From Promethearchaeota archaeon (GTDB lineage: Archaea > Asgardarchaeota > Lokiarchaeia > Sigynarchaeales > SOKP01), in NCBI GenBank assembly GCA_019894735.1, contig JAGXOB010000085.1, forward strand, positions 1 through 9,872: 9,872 nt of DNA. Direction: 5' to 3'. Made by a program: the position numbers and the translations under genes. Within the stretch, counting starts at the first letter, position 1; every line of letters begins with the position of its first letter. The notes under the pieces are model-generated. The model was not told the DNA's origin, searched no databases, and worked only from the letters and a program-made list of their open reading frames with translations. Positions 1 through 6,138 of the stretch are shown here, piece after piece.

Positions 1-1
1 G

Positions 2-97
2 GTAAATGTAATCGAAGATAATAGAGATGATTGCGTTGGTTGCAGAGCATGTGAAACCCAGTGCCCTGAAGAAGTAATAGAGATTATTGAAGAATAA
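2..97 (+). CDS. C-terminal end of a 4Fe-4S ferredoxin-type protein (partial)
   Basis: Only the last 31 codons lie in the window; the gene starts before base 1 and ends at the TAA at 95-97. The frame contains CVGCRACETQCP, that is Cys-x2-Cys-x2-Cys-x3-Cys-Pro, the classic ligand pattern of a bacterial-type [4Fe-4S] ferredoxin cluster, followed by a short acidic tail ending in IIEE. Such a domain transfers electrons, either as a small free ferredoxin or as the last domain of a larger oxidoreductase subunit; the two cannot be told apart here. A run of 13 T follows 21 bases after the stop, consistent with transcription ending here. The cluster motif is certain; the identity of the whole protein is unknown. 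Confidence 0.8.
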   Translation, partial: VNVIEDNRDDCVGCRACETQCPEEVIEIIEE

Positions 98-118
98 AAT
101 CTCACAGATATTTTTGAA

Positions 119-131
119 TTTTTTTTTTTTT
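119..131 (+). terminator. T-tract terminator of the ferredoxin gene
   Basis: An uninterrupted run of 13 T starts 21 bases after the ferredoxin stop codon, with a second T7 run at 137-143. Archaeal RNA polymerase terminates on coding-strand T tracts without needing a hairpin, so this is a good intrinsic terminator for the plus-strand gene. Confidence 0.6.
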
Positions 132-149
132 AATTATTTTTTTATTGTT

Positions 150-301
150 TTTCAAATGTTTGAAACGTTCTTAAAGAACAATTTCGTGAAACCCGCCTTT
201 CACGAATATTCGTATTCATAACCCACATATGTAAAGATGTATTCAGGTATTATAATTCTAAGAATTATTTTAAGGAGTATAATAAATTAAAGGAACCTTT
301 A
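150..301. repeat. Cluster of short inverted repeats in a convergent spacer
   Basis: The 213-base spacer between the convergent ferredoxin and PHD-finger genes holds no gene but has several perfect dyads. They are TTTCAAA/TTTGAAA (150-156, 159-165), GTTCTT/AAGAAC (167-172, 174-179), TTCGTGAAA/TTTCACGAA (183-191, 198-206, loop CCCGCC), ACGAATATTCGT (202-213), ACATATGT (225-232), ATAATTCT/AGAATTAT (252-259, 261-268) and TAAAGG/CCTTTA (288-293, 296-301). The strongest is the 9-bp stem with its GC-rich 6-base loop. Its right arm overlaps the 12-bp palindrome, so the two structures exclude each other. They could be terminator hairpins for the minus-strand gene, a small structured RNA, or a protein-binding cluster. 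No function can be assigned from sequence alone. Confidence 0.5.
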
Positions 302-310
302 CTCGGGAAT

Positions 311-1423
311 TTACCAGAGTAATATTTTACCACAATTTTTACATATTCCTTCATTGATTTGCATGTTAAGACAATTTTCGTGATAAGTCGTATCACATGA
401 TTGGCACTTATATATCTTTCCGGTGTATTCACCAAAATCGTAGCCACAGTAACTACATTTGTCTGCATAGGAGAAATTAGCATTATTCGCGTCCACTTCG
501 ACTATTTGCGCCGTCCCAGTTAATCCCATATTTTGACTAGAAGGGTTTAGATATTGATCATTTGGTGCAGAAGGCGTTGCTTGTTGTGGTTGAGTATACT
601 GTTCAGGTTGTTCCCAATCGGATACGTACCCTTTGGGGGGTGATTTCGAAATTCCCATTTTTGCAGAGACTTTTTCATCCAATATATTGGTTAATATTAA
701 GGCTGAAGCGTACTTACCTTTTGCTCCTCCTTTCTGTAAGTGCGTATGGGAAATTAAATGAATCACACGCCCTCCTGCGCTTCCGTGATCAAAGTAACAT
801 AAAACAGGATCATCACCCCATTTTTTTTGAATGTGAGATGACCGGATTAGAACACGAACTGCAGGATTGAGAACCTGAATCGGGAAAGACCTATTTTCAA
901 GCCACCACTTAAATTCATTTTTCTTTGTATCTTTAGCCGTCATTTTTTGCCATTTAGCTTGTTGAATTTCGCTTAATACACCGTCTAGGAAAGGGTGATC
1001 TGGTTCAACAATTTGACACGGAACGACAGCGTCACCAGTTTTTTGTTGGTTCCACCGAATATACCCGGGAAAAATATTTTCAACTATATGCCTTAATGCC
1101 CAATCAGTTGTAATTAACCAACCTCCTTTTATAGACACAAACTCACTGATTTTTGGGAAAGCTGAATGTGGAATTTTATCTCCAGGACATCCGATCAAAA
1201 CGACATCGTAATCGCCTAAATTGTGTTTCATTATTTCGTTTGGATTAATAGTTAAATGTTTTGCGGCATACATGTGATCTATTACCTTTTTTGGGTGTTC
1301 GTAGCGCCCTTCAATCGCAAGTATTTTACCGTGCTTTTCTACTGCTTTTACAACGTCCTTTTTATTAAGTGCTTCCATTTTACGCTGTTTAACTTCAGAA
1401 TACAGATCCTTCCAACTACTCAT
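311..1423 (-). CDS. GATase/ThuA-like domain protein with C-terminal PHD-type zinc finger
   Basis: This 370-residue protein has two parts. Residues about 30-255 look like a Rossmann-type class I glutamine amidotransferase/ThuA-like fold, with a strand DYDVVLIGCPGD (71-82), the segment FVSIKGGWLITTD (95-107) and a late GGRVIHLISHTH (218-228). I see no clear Cys-His-Glu amidotransferase triad, so catalysis is doubtful. A linker rich in Pro, Gln and Ser (about 260-310) leads to a zinc-binding module with C323, C326, C340, C343, H348, C351, C361 and C364. This C4HC3 order (CC-CC-HC-CC) is that of PHD fingers rather than RING, although the last loop of nine residues is short. PHD-like fingers usually bind proteins. 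The start is supported by an AGAGGT six bases before the ATG and a TATA box further upstream. Likely a cytoplasmic adaptor; no specific function recognised. Fold assignment is moderate, zinc ligands are clear. Confidence 0.75.
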   Translation of the reverse strand: MSSWKDLYSEVKQRKMEALNKKDVVKAVEKHGKILAIEGRYEHPKKVIDHMYAAKHLTINPNEIMKHNLGDYDVVLIGCPGDKIPHSAFPKISEFVSIKGGWLITTDWALRHIVENIFPGYIRWNQQKTGDAVVPCQIVEPDHPFLDGVLSEIQQAKWQKMTAKDTKKNEFKWWLENRSFPIQVLNPAVRVLIRSSHIQKKWGDDPVLCYFDHGSAGGRVIHLISHTHLQKGGAKGKYASALILTNILDEKVSAKMGISKSPPKGYVSDWEQPEQYTQPQQATPSAPNDQYLNPSSQNMGLTGTAQIVEVDANNANFSYADKCSYCGYDFGEYTGKIYKCQSCDTTYHENCLNMQINEGICKNCGKILLW

Positions 1424-1429
1424 TAAATA

Positions 1430-1435
1430 ACCTCT
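1430..1435 (-). promoter_or_regulatory. Shine-Dalgarno site of the PHD-finger gene
   Basis: On the minus strand AGAGGT lies six bases before the ATG at 1423. It is the clearest Shine-Dalgarno site noticed in the window, and it fixes the start of this gene; several neighbouring genes appear to have very short or no leaders. Confidence 0.55.
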
Positions 1436-1464
1436 TTTAATAATGTTATATGAAATAAATATTA

Positions 1465-1475
1465 CTTTTTATAAG
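1465..1475 (-). promoter_or_regulatory. TATA box of the PHD-finger gene
   Basis: CTTATAAAAAG on the minus strand matches the archaeal TATA element. It lies about 42 bases before the start codon, which would place transcription start about 15-20 bases before the ATG and include the Shine-Dalgarno site in the leader. Confidence 0.45.
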
Positions 1476-1493
1476 TAATAAAAAATAATTCAT

Positions 1494-1503
1494 ATTTATA
1501 TTT
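1494..1503 (+). promoter_or_regulatory. TATA box of the PepD-like gene
   Basis: ATTTATATTT is centred about 24 bases before the ATG at 1522, the usual TATA-to-start-site distance in archaea, so the transcript would be nearly leaderless. This favours the ATG at 1522 over the in-frame TTG at 1507. It sits about 20 bases from the opposing TATA box, making a compact divergent promoter. Confidence 0.4.
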
Positions 1504-1521
1504 GCATTGGAAGCGATAATT

Positions 1522-3021
1522 ATGGAAAATTTAAAAGATTTTGGCGAGCCGATAGAATTTTGGCAATATTTTTACGAAATTACTAAGATTCCTCGATGTT
1601 CGACTTATGAAGATAAGATAAGAGAATATATTAAAAGTGAAGCTGAGAAATTGGGGTTTCAAACTGAAGTTGATGGAATAAAAAATTTAGTTGTACGAAT
1701 TCCTTCAAAAACAGACTCTGAAAGTAATAAAATAGGAGTCGTTCTACAAAGTCACATGGATATAGTGTGTGAAAAAAATGAAAATGTTCAGCACGATTTC
1801 TCAAAAGATCCTTTAAAATTAAAAACGATTGAGATTGAAAACGAGAGATGGTTAACTGCGGAAGGAACGACATTGGGTGCAGATAATGGTGTTGGGATCG
1901 CGTATCAGCTTGCTATTATGAAAAAAATTCATGATGGAAGCCTAGATTTTGATGATCTTGATCTAGATTTATTATTCACTGTTGATGAGGAGAGAGGACT
2001 TTCTGGTGCTAGTCAAATGGATAAAAACTTGATAAGCGGAAAATATTTGTTAAACCTTGATTCAGAAGAAGATAATAGATTTACCATTGGGTGTGCTGGA
2101 GGAAGGGTCTTTAAGGCTGAAGTAAGTTACGAGAAAGAATTATTAAGCAACCCAAATTTGAGGGCGATAAAACTCTCCATTTCTGGACTACTTGGTGGGC
2201 ATTCAGGGACAGACATTAACAAAAAAAGAGGGAACGCTTTAAAAATATTAACTGAAATAATATGGAAAATAAGTTCAAAATTTAATATTTTAATTAACTC
2301 TCTAGAGGGAGGGAATTTAACTAATGCAATACCTAGGGAGGCTCGTGCTATTTTTTTCATAGACCAGAGCCATAAAAATGAACTTGAAGCATTTTTAAAA
2401 GATGTAATTCCAAATATTAAGAATCTTTATGTGGGAACAGATTCGAACTTAGAGATTTCAGTGGATCTATTAAAGGATTTCACAGATAAAACAACATTTT
2501 CAAAGCCGTTCCAAAATATCCTAATTGATCTCTTTTATTTAATGCCAAATGGACCTATATCTTTACACCCTACAAGTAAAGGTTTAGTGCATACTTCACT
2601 GAATTTTGCTGTAGTGCATACATTAGAAAATTTAATTGAATTCAAAGTTAGTACTAGAAGTTTAGAACAATATGATAAAGATTCTTTATTTGAGAAGCTA
2701 AAGACACTCTTGAAAATGTCTGAGTTAGATACAAACATTGAGGTAATCACTGTCTATCCAAGTTGGTCCCCAAACTTTAACTCAGAACTAACCGAAATAT
2801 CTAAACAAGTATACAAAAACCTTTTTGATAAAGAAGTAATTATCCAAGCGATTCACGCTGGATTAGAATGTGCTTTTTTTAGTTCTTTTTATCCAGATAT
2901 GGAGATGATCTCATTAGGACCTAATGTACTTGGAGGGCATTCTCCTGACGAGCGACTTGAAGTAAAAAGCGTTGCAAAAATTTGGAAATTTTTAATTGTT
3001 TTACTCCAGAATTTAAACTAG
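1522..3021 (+). CDS. pepD: PepD-like aminoacyl-histidine dipeptidase (M20 metallopeptidase)
   Basis: Cytosolic two-zinc peptidase that hydrolyses dipeptides, classically Xaa-His (carnosine-like) and other dipeptides. The 499 residues match the usual PepD length of about 485. Numbered from this ATG, HMD holds H78 and the catalytic-side D80, GADNG holds the bridging D121, VDEERG holds the general base E156 and metal ligand E157, and NLDSEED holds D180. GGHSG (H227) lies in the lid/dimer domain, AGLEC (E449) and GGHSPDE (H473) close the site. All expected ligands are therefore present. The N-terminal FWQYFYEITKIPRCS segment is also typical of the family. An in-frame TTG at 1507 would add five residues; the ATG is preferred because of the promoter spacing. 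No signal peptide is seen. Substrate range cannot be read from sequence; amino-acid scavenging is the likely role. Confidence 0.93.
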   Translation: MENLKDFGEPIEFWQYFYEITKIPRCSTYEDKIREYIKSEAEKLGFQTEVDGIKNLVVRIPSKTDSESNKIGVVLQSHMDIVCEKNENVQHDFSKDPLKLKTIEIENERWLTAEGTTLGADNGVGIAYQLAIMKKIHDGSLDFDDLDLDLLFTVDEERGLSGASQMDKNLISGKYLLNLDSEEDNRFTIGCAGGRVFKAEVSYEKELLSNPNLRAIKLSISGLLGGHSGTDINKKRGNALKILTEIIWKISSKFNILINSLEGGNLTNAIPREARAIFFIDQSHKNELEAFLKDVIPNIKNLYVGTDSNLEISVDLLKDFTDKTTFSKPFQNILIDLFYLMPNGPISLHPTSKGLVHTSLNFAVVHTLENLIEFKVSTRSLEQYDKDSLFEKLKTLLKMSELDTNIEVITVYPSWSPNFNSELTEISKQVYKNLFDKEVIIQAIHAGLECAFFSSFYPDMEMISLGPNVLGGHSPDERLEVKSVAKIWKFLIVLLQNLN

Positions 3022-3041
3022 ATATCTTGAATAACTACTTC

Positions 3042-3048
3042 TTTTTTT
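3042..3048 (+). terminator. T-tract after the PepD-like gene
   Basis: A T7 run 21 bases after the stop codon, in a T/A-rich spacer. It resembles archaeal T-tract terminators, but shorter and weaker than that at 119-131. Confidence 0.4.
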
Positions 3049-3071
3049 AACAAAATTTTAATTTAAAAAAA

Positions 3072-3080
3072 ATTTATAAA
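3072..3080 (+). promoter_or_regulatory. TATA box of the OST3/OST6-like gene
   Basis: ATTTATAAA is centred about 33 bases before the ATG at 3109, giving a leader of only a few bases. It suggests that this gene has its own promoter rather than reading through from the dipeptidase gene. Confidence 0.45.
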
Positions 3081-3108
3081 TCAATGTAAATAAAATTTGA
3101 AGATTAGC

Positions 3109-3639
3109 ATGCAAGAGGAAAGAAAAAATAAATTAAAAATTCCTAAAGAAGAAGTCGTCGGTTCAGAGACTGTTTTCGAAAAGATTAGAGGGAAAACACC
3201 TTGGATTTTTGGTAAAACACTTAGAAAACCTAAGATTTTGTTCCCAGCTTTAAAAACTTCGAAAATGAATATACCTCTCCCCGGCAAATCAATCGCAGTA
3301 ATGGGAATTTACATTATATTGTTCCTTTTACAAACGGGAATAGTCTACCTTATATTTAGAGAACCTCCAGCTCTAGGGAGTAATCCAAGTACTGGCGCAC
3401 CGATGTTTATATATGAAGATATTAATGAATCATTTATAATAGAAGGTATTGTCGCATCGATTTTTATTTTCCTGTGTTCTATCGGTTTTATTTTATTATA
3501 TCAGGCATCTAAATATGTATACAATAAGAGTATTGCAATCCGATATTTAGTTGTGGGGGTAATTTTGATTTTAACTGCTTTTGGTACGCTCCAAGCAATG
3601 ATCACGATTAAGCTTGGACAGAAATTGTTTAATGTTTAA
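3109..3639 (+). CDS. OST3/OST6-like membrane protein (oligosaccharyltransferase accessory subunit homologue)
   Basis: This 176-residue protein has a basic, Lys-rich N-terminal region (1-60) and three membrane spans at about 62-83, 109-131 and 143-166. The first span ends in FREPP, followed by NPSTG (92-96), a polar FIYEDINESF stretch and FIIEG at the next span. From memory, this series matches the membrane half of human TUSC3/MAGT1 and yeast Ost3/Ost6: IRGPP, NPHTG, YIHGSSQAQF, VAETH, then LL-x-EA, here LLYQA. These proteins belong to the complex that transfers glycan to asparagine. The eukaryotic proteins carry an N-terminal thioredoxin domain and four spans; here the thioredoxin domain and first span are absent, leaving the equivalent of spans 2-4. 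There is no CxxC, so no oxidoreductase activity is expected. A TTG at 3097 would add four residues; the ATG fits the TATA box better. Assignment rests on pattern memory, not a search. Confidence 0.75.
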   Translation: MQEERKNKLKIPKEEVVGSETVFEKIRGKTPWIFGKTLRKPKILFPALKTSKMNIPLPGKSIAVMGIYIILFLLQTGIVYLIFREPPALGSNPSTGAPMFIYEDINESFIIEGIVASIFIFLCSIGFILLYQASKYVYNKSIAIRYLVVGVILILTAFGTLQAMITIKLGQKLFNV

Positions 3640-3727
3640 CTAATTTCTATTCAAAACCAAAAATAAATTTCATTTTTTGTTGAATAAAAACGGAATAATT
3701 CATCTATTTCAACTTGAAATTTAATTT

Positions 3728-3747
3728 AAAGAAAAAAAAAGAAAAAA
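3728..3747 (-). terminator. T-tract terminator of gcvH
   Basis: Read on the minus strand this is a nearly pure T tract (T6, C, T9, C, T3) starting about 33 bases beyond the gcvH stop codon. It lies in the 141-base convergent spacer 3640-3780. The plus-strand OST3-like gene has only a T6 run (3673-3678) as a candidate terminator there. The spacer contains nothing else recognisable. Confidence 0.5.
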
Positions 3748-3780
3748 TTATAAATTTTCTAGGAAATTTTAAAAATAGGT

Positions 3781-4182
3781 TTAACCAAGGGATTCAACGA
3801 AGGATTTATAAGAGGCTTCATCCATTAGATTTCCTTTTTCGGCATCCCAATTTGAAGCATTGATCTTGAATAACCAAGCCTTAAGGGCATCTTCGTTTAT
3901 TTTTTCAGGTTCATCCATTAAATCACTATTTACTTCCGTAACAGTTCCTGAAACGGGGCTATAAACATCTCCTACGGCTTTACTTGACTCAACTGTAGCG
4001 TCAATAGGGTCTGAAGATGGTTCAGCTCCATCCATAGCAACTTGAGAAAGTTCTGCACCTTCAAGAGCATCAACATCAACAAATGAAATCTCTCCTAATT
4101 GCTCAGCAGCATAGAGAGAAAGTCCTACTTCTCCATTTGCGTCGTTATACCATTGATGGGTTTTCGTATACCAATATGTCAT
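3781..4182 (-). CDS. gcvH: Glycine cleavage system H protein (lipoyl carrier)
   Basis: GcvH carries the aminomethyl intermediate of glycine cleavage on a lipoylated lysine, moving between the P, T and L proteins; its one-carbon unit ends on a tetrahydrofolate-type pterin. The 133 residues agree with the usual length near 125-135. Family marks are WYTKTHQW at the N-terminus, the strand VGLSLYAAEQLGEISFVD, the lipoyl hairpin VESSKAVGDVYSPVSG with K68 as the expected lipoylation site, the following VTEVN, and INEDALKAWLFKI. The segment between DVDAL and VESSKA (about residues 41-63) seems roughly ten residues longer than in common H proteins and is acidic. No P, T, L or lipoate-ligase gene is in the window. 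It is divergent from the MptE gene; a weak minus-strand TATA-like TATTATA stretch lies near 4217-4228, and no Shine-Dalgarno is obvious. Confidence 0.93.
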   Translation of the reverse strand: MTYWYTKTHQWYNDANGEVGLSLYAAEQLGEISFVDVDALEGAELSQVAMDGAEPSSDPIDATVESSKAVGDVYSPVSGTVTEVNSDLMDEPEKINEDALKAWLFKINASNWDAEKGNLMDEASYKSFVESLG

Positions 4183-4284
4183 GCTTTTTCCAACTCTTTG
4201 TTAACAATTTTAGAAATTTGTATAATATTGAATTTAATTGTATGATAAAATTAATTATATCATAGATTTAAAATTTTTTTATTG

Positions 4285-4294
4285 AAATATAATT
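4285..4294 (+). promoter_or_regulatory. Possible TATA box of the MptE gene
   Basis: AAATATAATT is centred about 27 bases before the ATG at 4317, consistent with a leaderless transcript. The surrounding sequence is so AT-rich that the match is weak evidence. Confidence 0.3.
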
Positions 4295-4316
4295 AAAAAA
4301 AAAAAATTGCTAGATA

Positions 4317-5156
4317 ATGAAGTATTCTATCAAGAAACAAATAGATTCTAATATTGATTTTGAAGAATGGTATTGTAAGATTATAAACGATTTCAATTTT
4401 GATTATCAAAAAGATCTGGAAGCAAGAGATTTATTATCGAGTATTTTACGAGAAAAAAGTGGAGAGTGGTGTCTTGAAGAAATTTTAAGTTCTTTTATCC
4501 GATTAATTCACAACAAAAAACGTATTTTTATTTATGGATGTGGTCCTTCACTTGAAGAAACTGTCAAATATATTCTTGAAAATCAAGATAAAAATTATTA
4601 TAACAATGCTGTGAACTTAGTTGCTGATGGTGCAGCTCGATTACTAATAAAAAAGAAGATACCCATCAACGCGATTTTTACAGATTTAGATGGGATTACA
4701 AGAGCTGATTTTGATAAATCCGAGTATATAATTGTTCATGCCCATGGAGATAATATTGCTCGGTTGAAATATTTTAAGAAGGAAATTTTATACTTTCCAA
4801 ATGTTATAGGAACGACTCAAGTAAAACCAGTTGAAAATCTTGTAAATTCAGGAGGTTTTACTGACGGTGACAGGATTTTATTTTTTATTGCTTCTTTATT
4901 AATTCCTACGCATGAGTTATACCTTATTGGTATGGACTTTAATGACATTGTGGGTAAATACAGCAAACCGGAGATCGAAAGGAATCAAGTAGCAGACATT
5001 GTTAAGCTAAAGAAGTTACAATATGGATTGAAGTTAATTGAATGGCTATTACTCCAAATTAAAAATCCAGTCTATATCGTTAATTCAAAAACCGAAACAG
5101 TTAACTTGAAACATCTATCACTAGAAATGTTTAAGAGTAAAATTTTAAAGGATTAA
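4317..5156 (+). CDS. mptE: MptE-type 6-hydroxymethyl-7,8-dihydropterin pyrophosphokinase (DUF115)
   Basis: Transfers pyrophosphate from ATP to 6-hydroxymethyl-7,8-dihydropterin, a step in archaeal tetrahydromethanopterin or folate-type cofactor synthesis, in the cytosol. The archaeal enzyme is unrelated to bacterial FolK. The 279 residues show the family motifs in order: IYGCGPSLEE (72-81), VADGA (102-106), IFTDLDG (120-126), HAHGDN (141-146), IGTTQ (164-168), GGFTDGDR (179-186) and LIGMDF (203-208), followed by a Lys/Leu-rich C-terminal helix. All conserved acidic and glycine positions I expect are intact. The first 65 residues form a less conserved helical lead-in. Its divergent neighbour is gcvH, whose reaction needs a pterin carrier, so a metabolic link is plausible. 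The stop codon is only three bases from the convergent radB-like stop. Confidence 0.9.
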   Translation: MKYSIKKQIDSNIDFEEWYCKIINDFNFDYQKDLEARDLLSSILREKSGEWCLEEILSSFIRLIHNKKRIFIYGCGPSLEETVKYILENQDKNYYNNAVNLVADGAARLLIKKKIPINAIFTDLDGITRADFDKSEYIIVHAHGDNIARLKYFKKEILYFPNVIGTTQVKPVENLVNSGGFTDGDRILFFIASLLIPTHELYLIGMDFNDIVGKYSKPEIERNQVADIVKLKKLQYGLKLIEWLLLQIKNPVYIVNSKTETVNLKHLSLEMFKSKILKD

Positions 5157-5159
5157 TAT

Positions 5160-5948
5160 CTAAATTTTATAGTCTTCCAATCCTTTTTTAGTAATCTTAT
5201 AAAGCAATTTTTTTTCAGGCAATAGATGGGAGTTTATTAGATGAATATAGTTCATATTTTTTTCCTTATAACTCAGATACAAAAATTCAGAAAAATAATG
5301 ATTTAAATACTGCATACCTACGGGGATTTCCTTTACAATTGCATTTTCATTAAAATTGGGAGCAACTTGAGCTGTTAAAATGGTGATTATATTGTATTTC
5401 TGAGTTAGGTCATAAATTTTTTCTAAAATCCTTAGAAATGTTGTTCTAGCTTTAAAAAATGAGATTTCTTTATCACCACGCTCAAATCTATAATAATTAT
5501 TAATAGAATCAACGATTAGCATCCTAATATTATTGTTTTTGATCACATCTCCAACCTCATTTAATTTTAATAGAAGAGCTGTATTGCTCATAATTTTAGA
5601 CACTAAGATGTTCTTCAGTGCTTTTTCACCATCAAGATTATTAGCAACTGCCAATTCTCTTATCCTTTCTGGACGAAATGTGTTTTCTGTGTCCAAATAA
5701 ATCAATTTTTGAGATTTGCAAAAAATTTGTACTGATAACTGATGACACAATTGAGTTTTCCCTGATTTATTTGCTCCAAAAACCACATATATGTTTCTCG
5801 ATTGAAACCCACCCCCTAAAACTTTATTTACATTTTTTGAATTAGTTGAAATTTGGTTTTTCTCTTTATCGATATTTTCTATACCACGAATGATATAATT
5901 CTTTTCTACAAAAGCGGATTTTTTTAATTTAACCATTGTAAATTTCAT
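5160..5948 (-). CDS. radB: RadA/RadB-family recombinase paralogue lacking the helix-hairpin-helix domain
   Basis: RecA-fold ATPase of the Rad51/RadA group, expected to bind DNA and assist homologous recombination or repair. The 262 residues contain ISTNSKNVNKVLGGG (33-47), Walker A GANKSGKT (58-65), LDTENTFRPER (85-95, the Rad51/RadA signature), Walker B MLIVDS (143-148) and LTAQV (191-195), and end with the RadA-like INSHLLPEKK and ITKKGLEDY. The N-terminal HhH DNA-binding domain of RadA (about 60 residues) is absent, and no clear FxxA polymerisation motif is visible. The L2 loop after LTAQV is shorter than in RadA. Absence of HhH fits RadB (about 220-240 residues), but the complete RadA-like C-terminal strand is less typical, so another RadA paralogue is possible. 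The start at 5948 is chosen for length; a second Met lies at residue 5. Confidence 0.8.
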   Translation of the reverse strand: MKFTMVKLKKSAFVEKNYIIRGIENIDKEKNQISTNSKNVNKVLGGGFQSRNIYVVFGANKSGKTQLCHQLSVQIFCKSQKLIYLDTENTFRPERIRELAVANNLDGEKALKNILVSKIMSNTALLLKLNEVGDVIKNNNIRMLIVDSINNYYRFERGDKEISFFKARTTFLRILEKIYDLTQKYNIITILTAQVAPNFNENAIVKEIPVGMQYLNHYFSEFLYLSYKEKNMNYIHLINSHLLPEKKLLYKITKKGLEDYKI

Positions 5949-5981
5949 CTTTTAACGATTGTATTGACTAGCATATTGTTT

Positions 5982-5992
5982 AGTATAAATTT
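5982..5992 (-). promoter_or_regulatory. Possible TATA box of the radB-like gene
   Basis: On the minus strand AATTTATACTA lies about 35-45 bases before the start at 5948, leaving a leader of roughly 10-15 bases. The match is reasonable, but the whole spacer is AT-rich. Confidence 0.3.
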
Positions 5993-5999
5993 AAAAAAT

Positions 6000-6041
6000 A
6001 CGATTTATAATAAAATACAATTTTAGCAAAAATTAAATCGT
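6000..6041. repeat. Inverted repeat in the divergent radB-like/TFE-beta-like promoter region
   Basis: ACGATTTA (6000-6007) and TAAATCGT (6034-6041) are perfect reverse complements 26 bases apart; inside lies a second dyad, TAAAAT/ATTTTA (6011-6016, 6020-6025). The site sits between the two divergent promoters and could be an operator, but in DNA this AT-rich chance is a serious alternative. Nothing else is seen in the 190-base spacer. Confidence 0.25.
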
Positions 6042-6110
6042 AAAATTAATTTGTGATTAAACATTGAATATTATTTATATTAATTTTAGATTTGCTTTTA
6101 TTATAATTTA

Positions 6111-6120
6111 CTTATAAATT
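6111..6120 (+). promoter_or_regulatory. TATA box of the TFE-beta-like gene
   Basis: CTTATAAATT is centred about 23 bases before the ATG at 6139, the usual spacing for a leaderless archaeal transcript. No Shine-Dalgarno sequence precedes the ATG. Confidence 0.45.
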
Positions 6121-6138
6121 TAGTTACATCCTTTTAAA

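Noticed and set aside
98..310. CRISPR-like or tRNA feature in the palindrome-rich spacer
   Set aside because: The dyads differ from one another and are not direct repeats at regular spacing; no cloverleaf or T-loop sequence is visible.
323..455. RING-type E3 ligase domain at the end of the PHD-finger gene
   Set aside because: Ligand order is CC-CC-HC-CC, with His as the fifth ligand; RING has its His at position four or four and five.
562..870. 102-codon plus-strand open frame inside the PHD-finger gene
   Set aside because: It lies antisense to a well-supported gene with clear zinc ligands, has no family resemblance and no promoter or Shine-Dalgarno signal.
1507..1521. TTG as the start of the PepD-like gene
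   Set aside because: The ATG at 1522 lies at the right distance from a TATA box and its protein begins with the usual PepD N-terminus; the extra five residues are not conserved as far as I know.
3097..3108. TTG as the start of the OST3/OST6-like gene
   Set aside because: An ATG follows four codons later at 3109 and fits the TATA box at 3072-3080; no Shine-Dalgarno supports the TTG.
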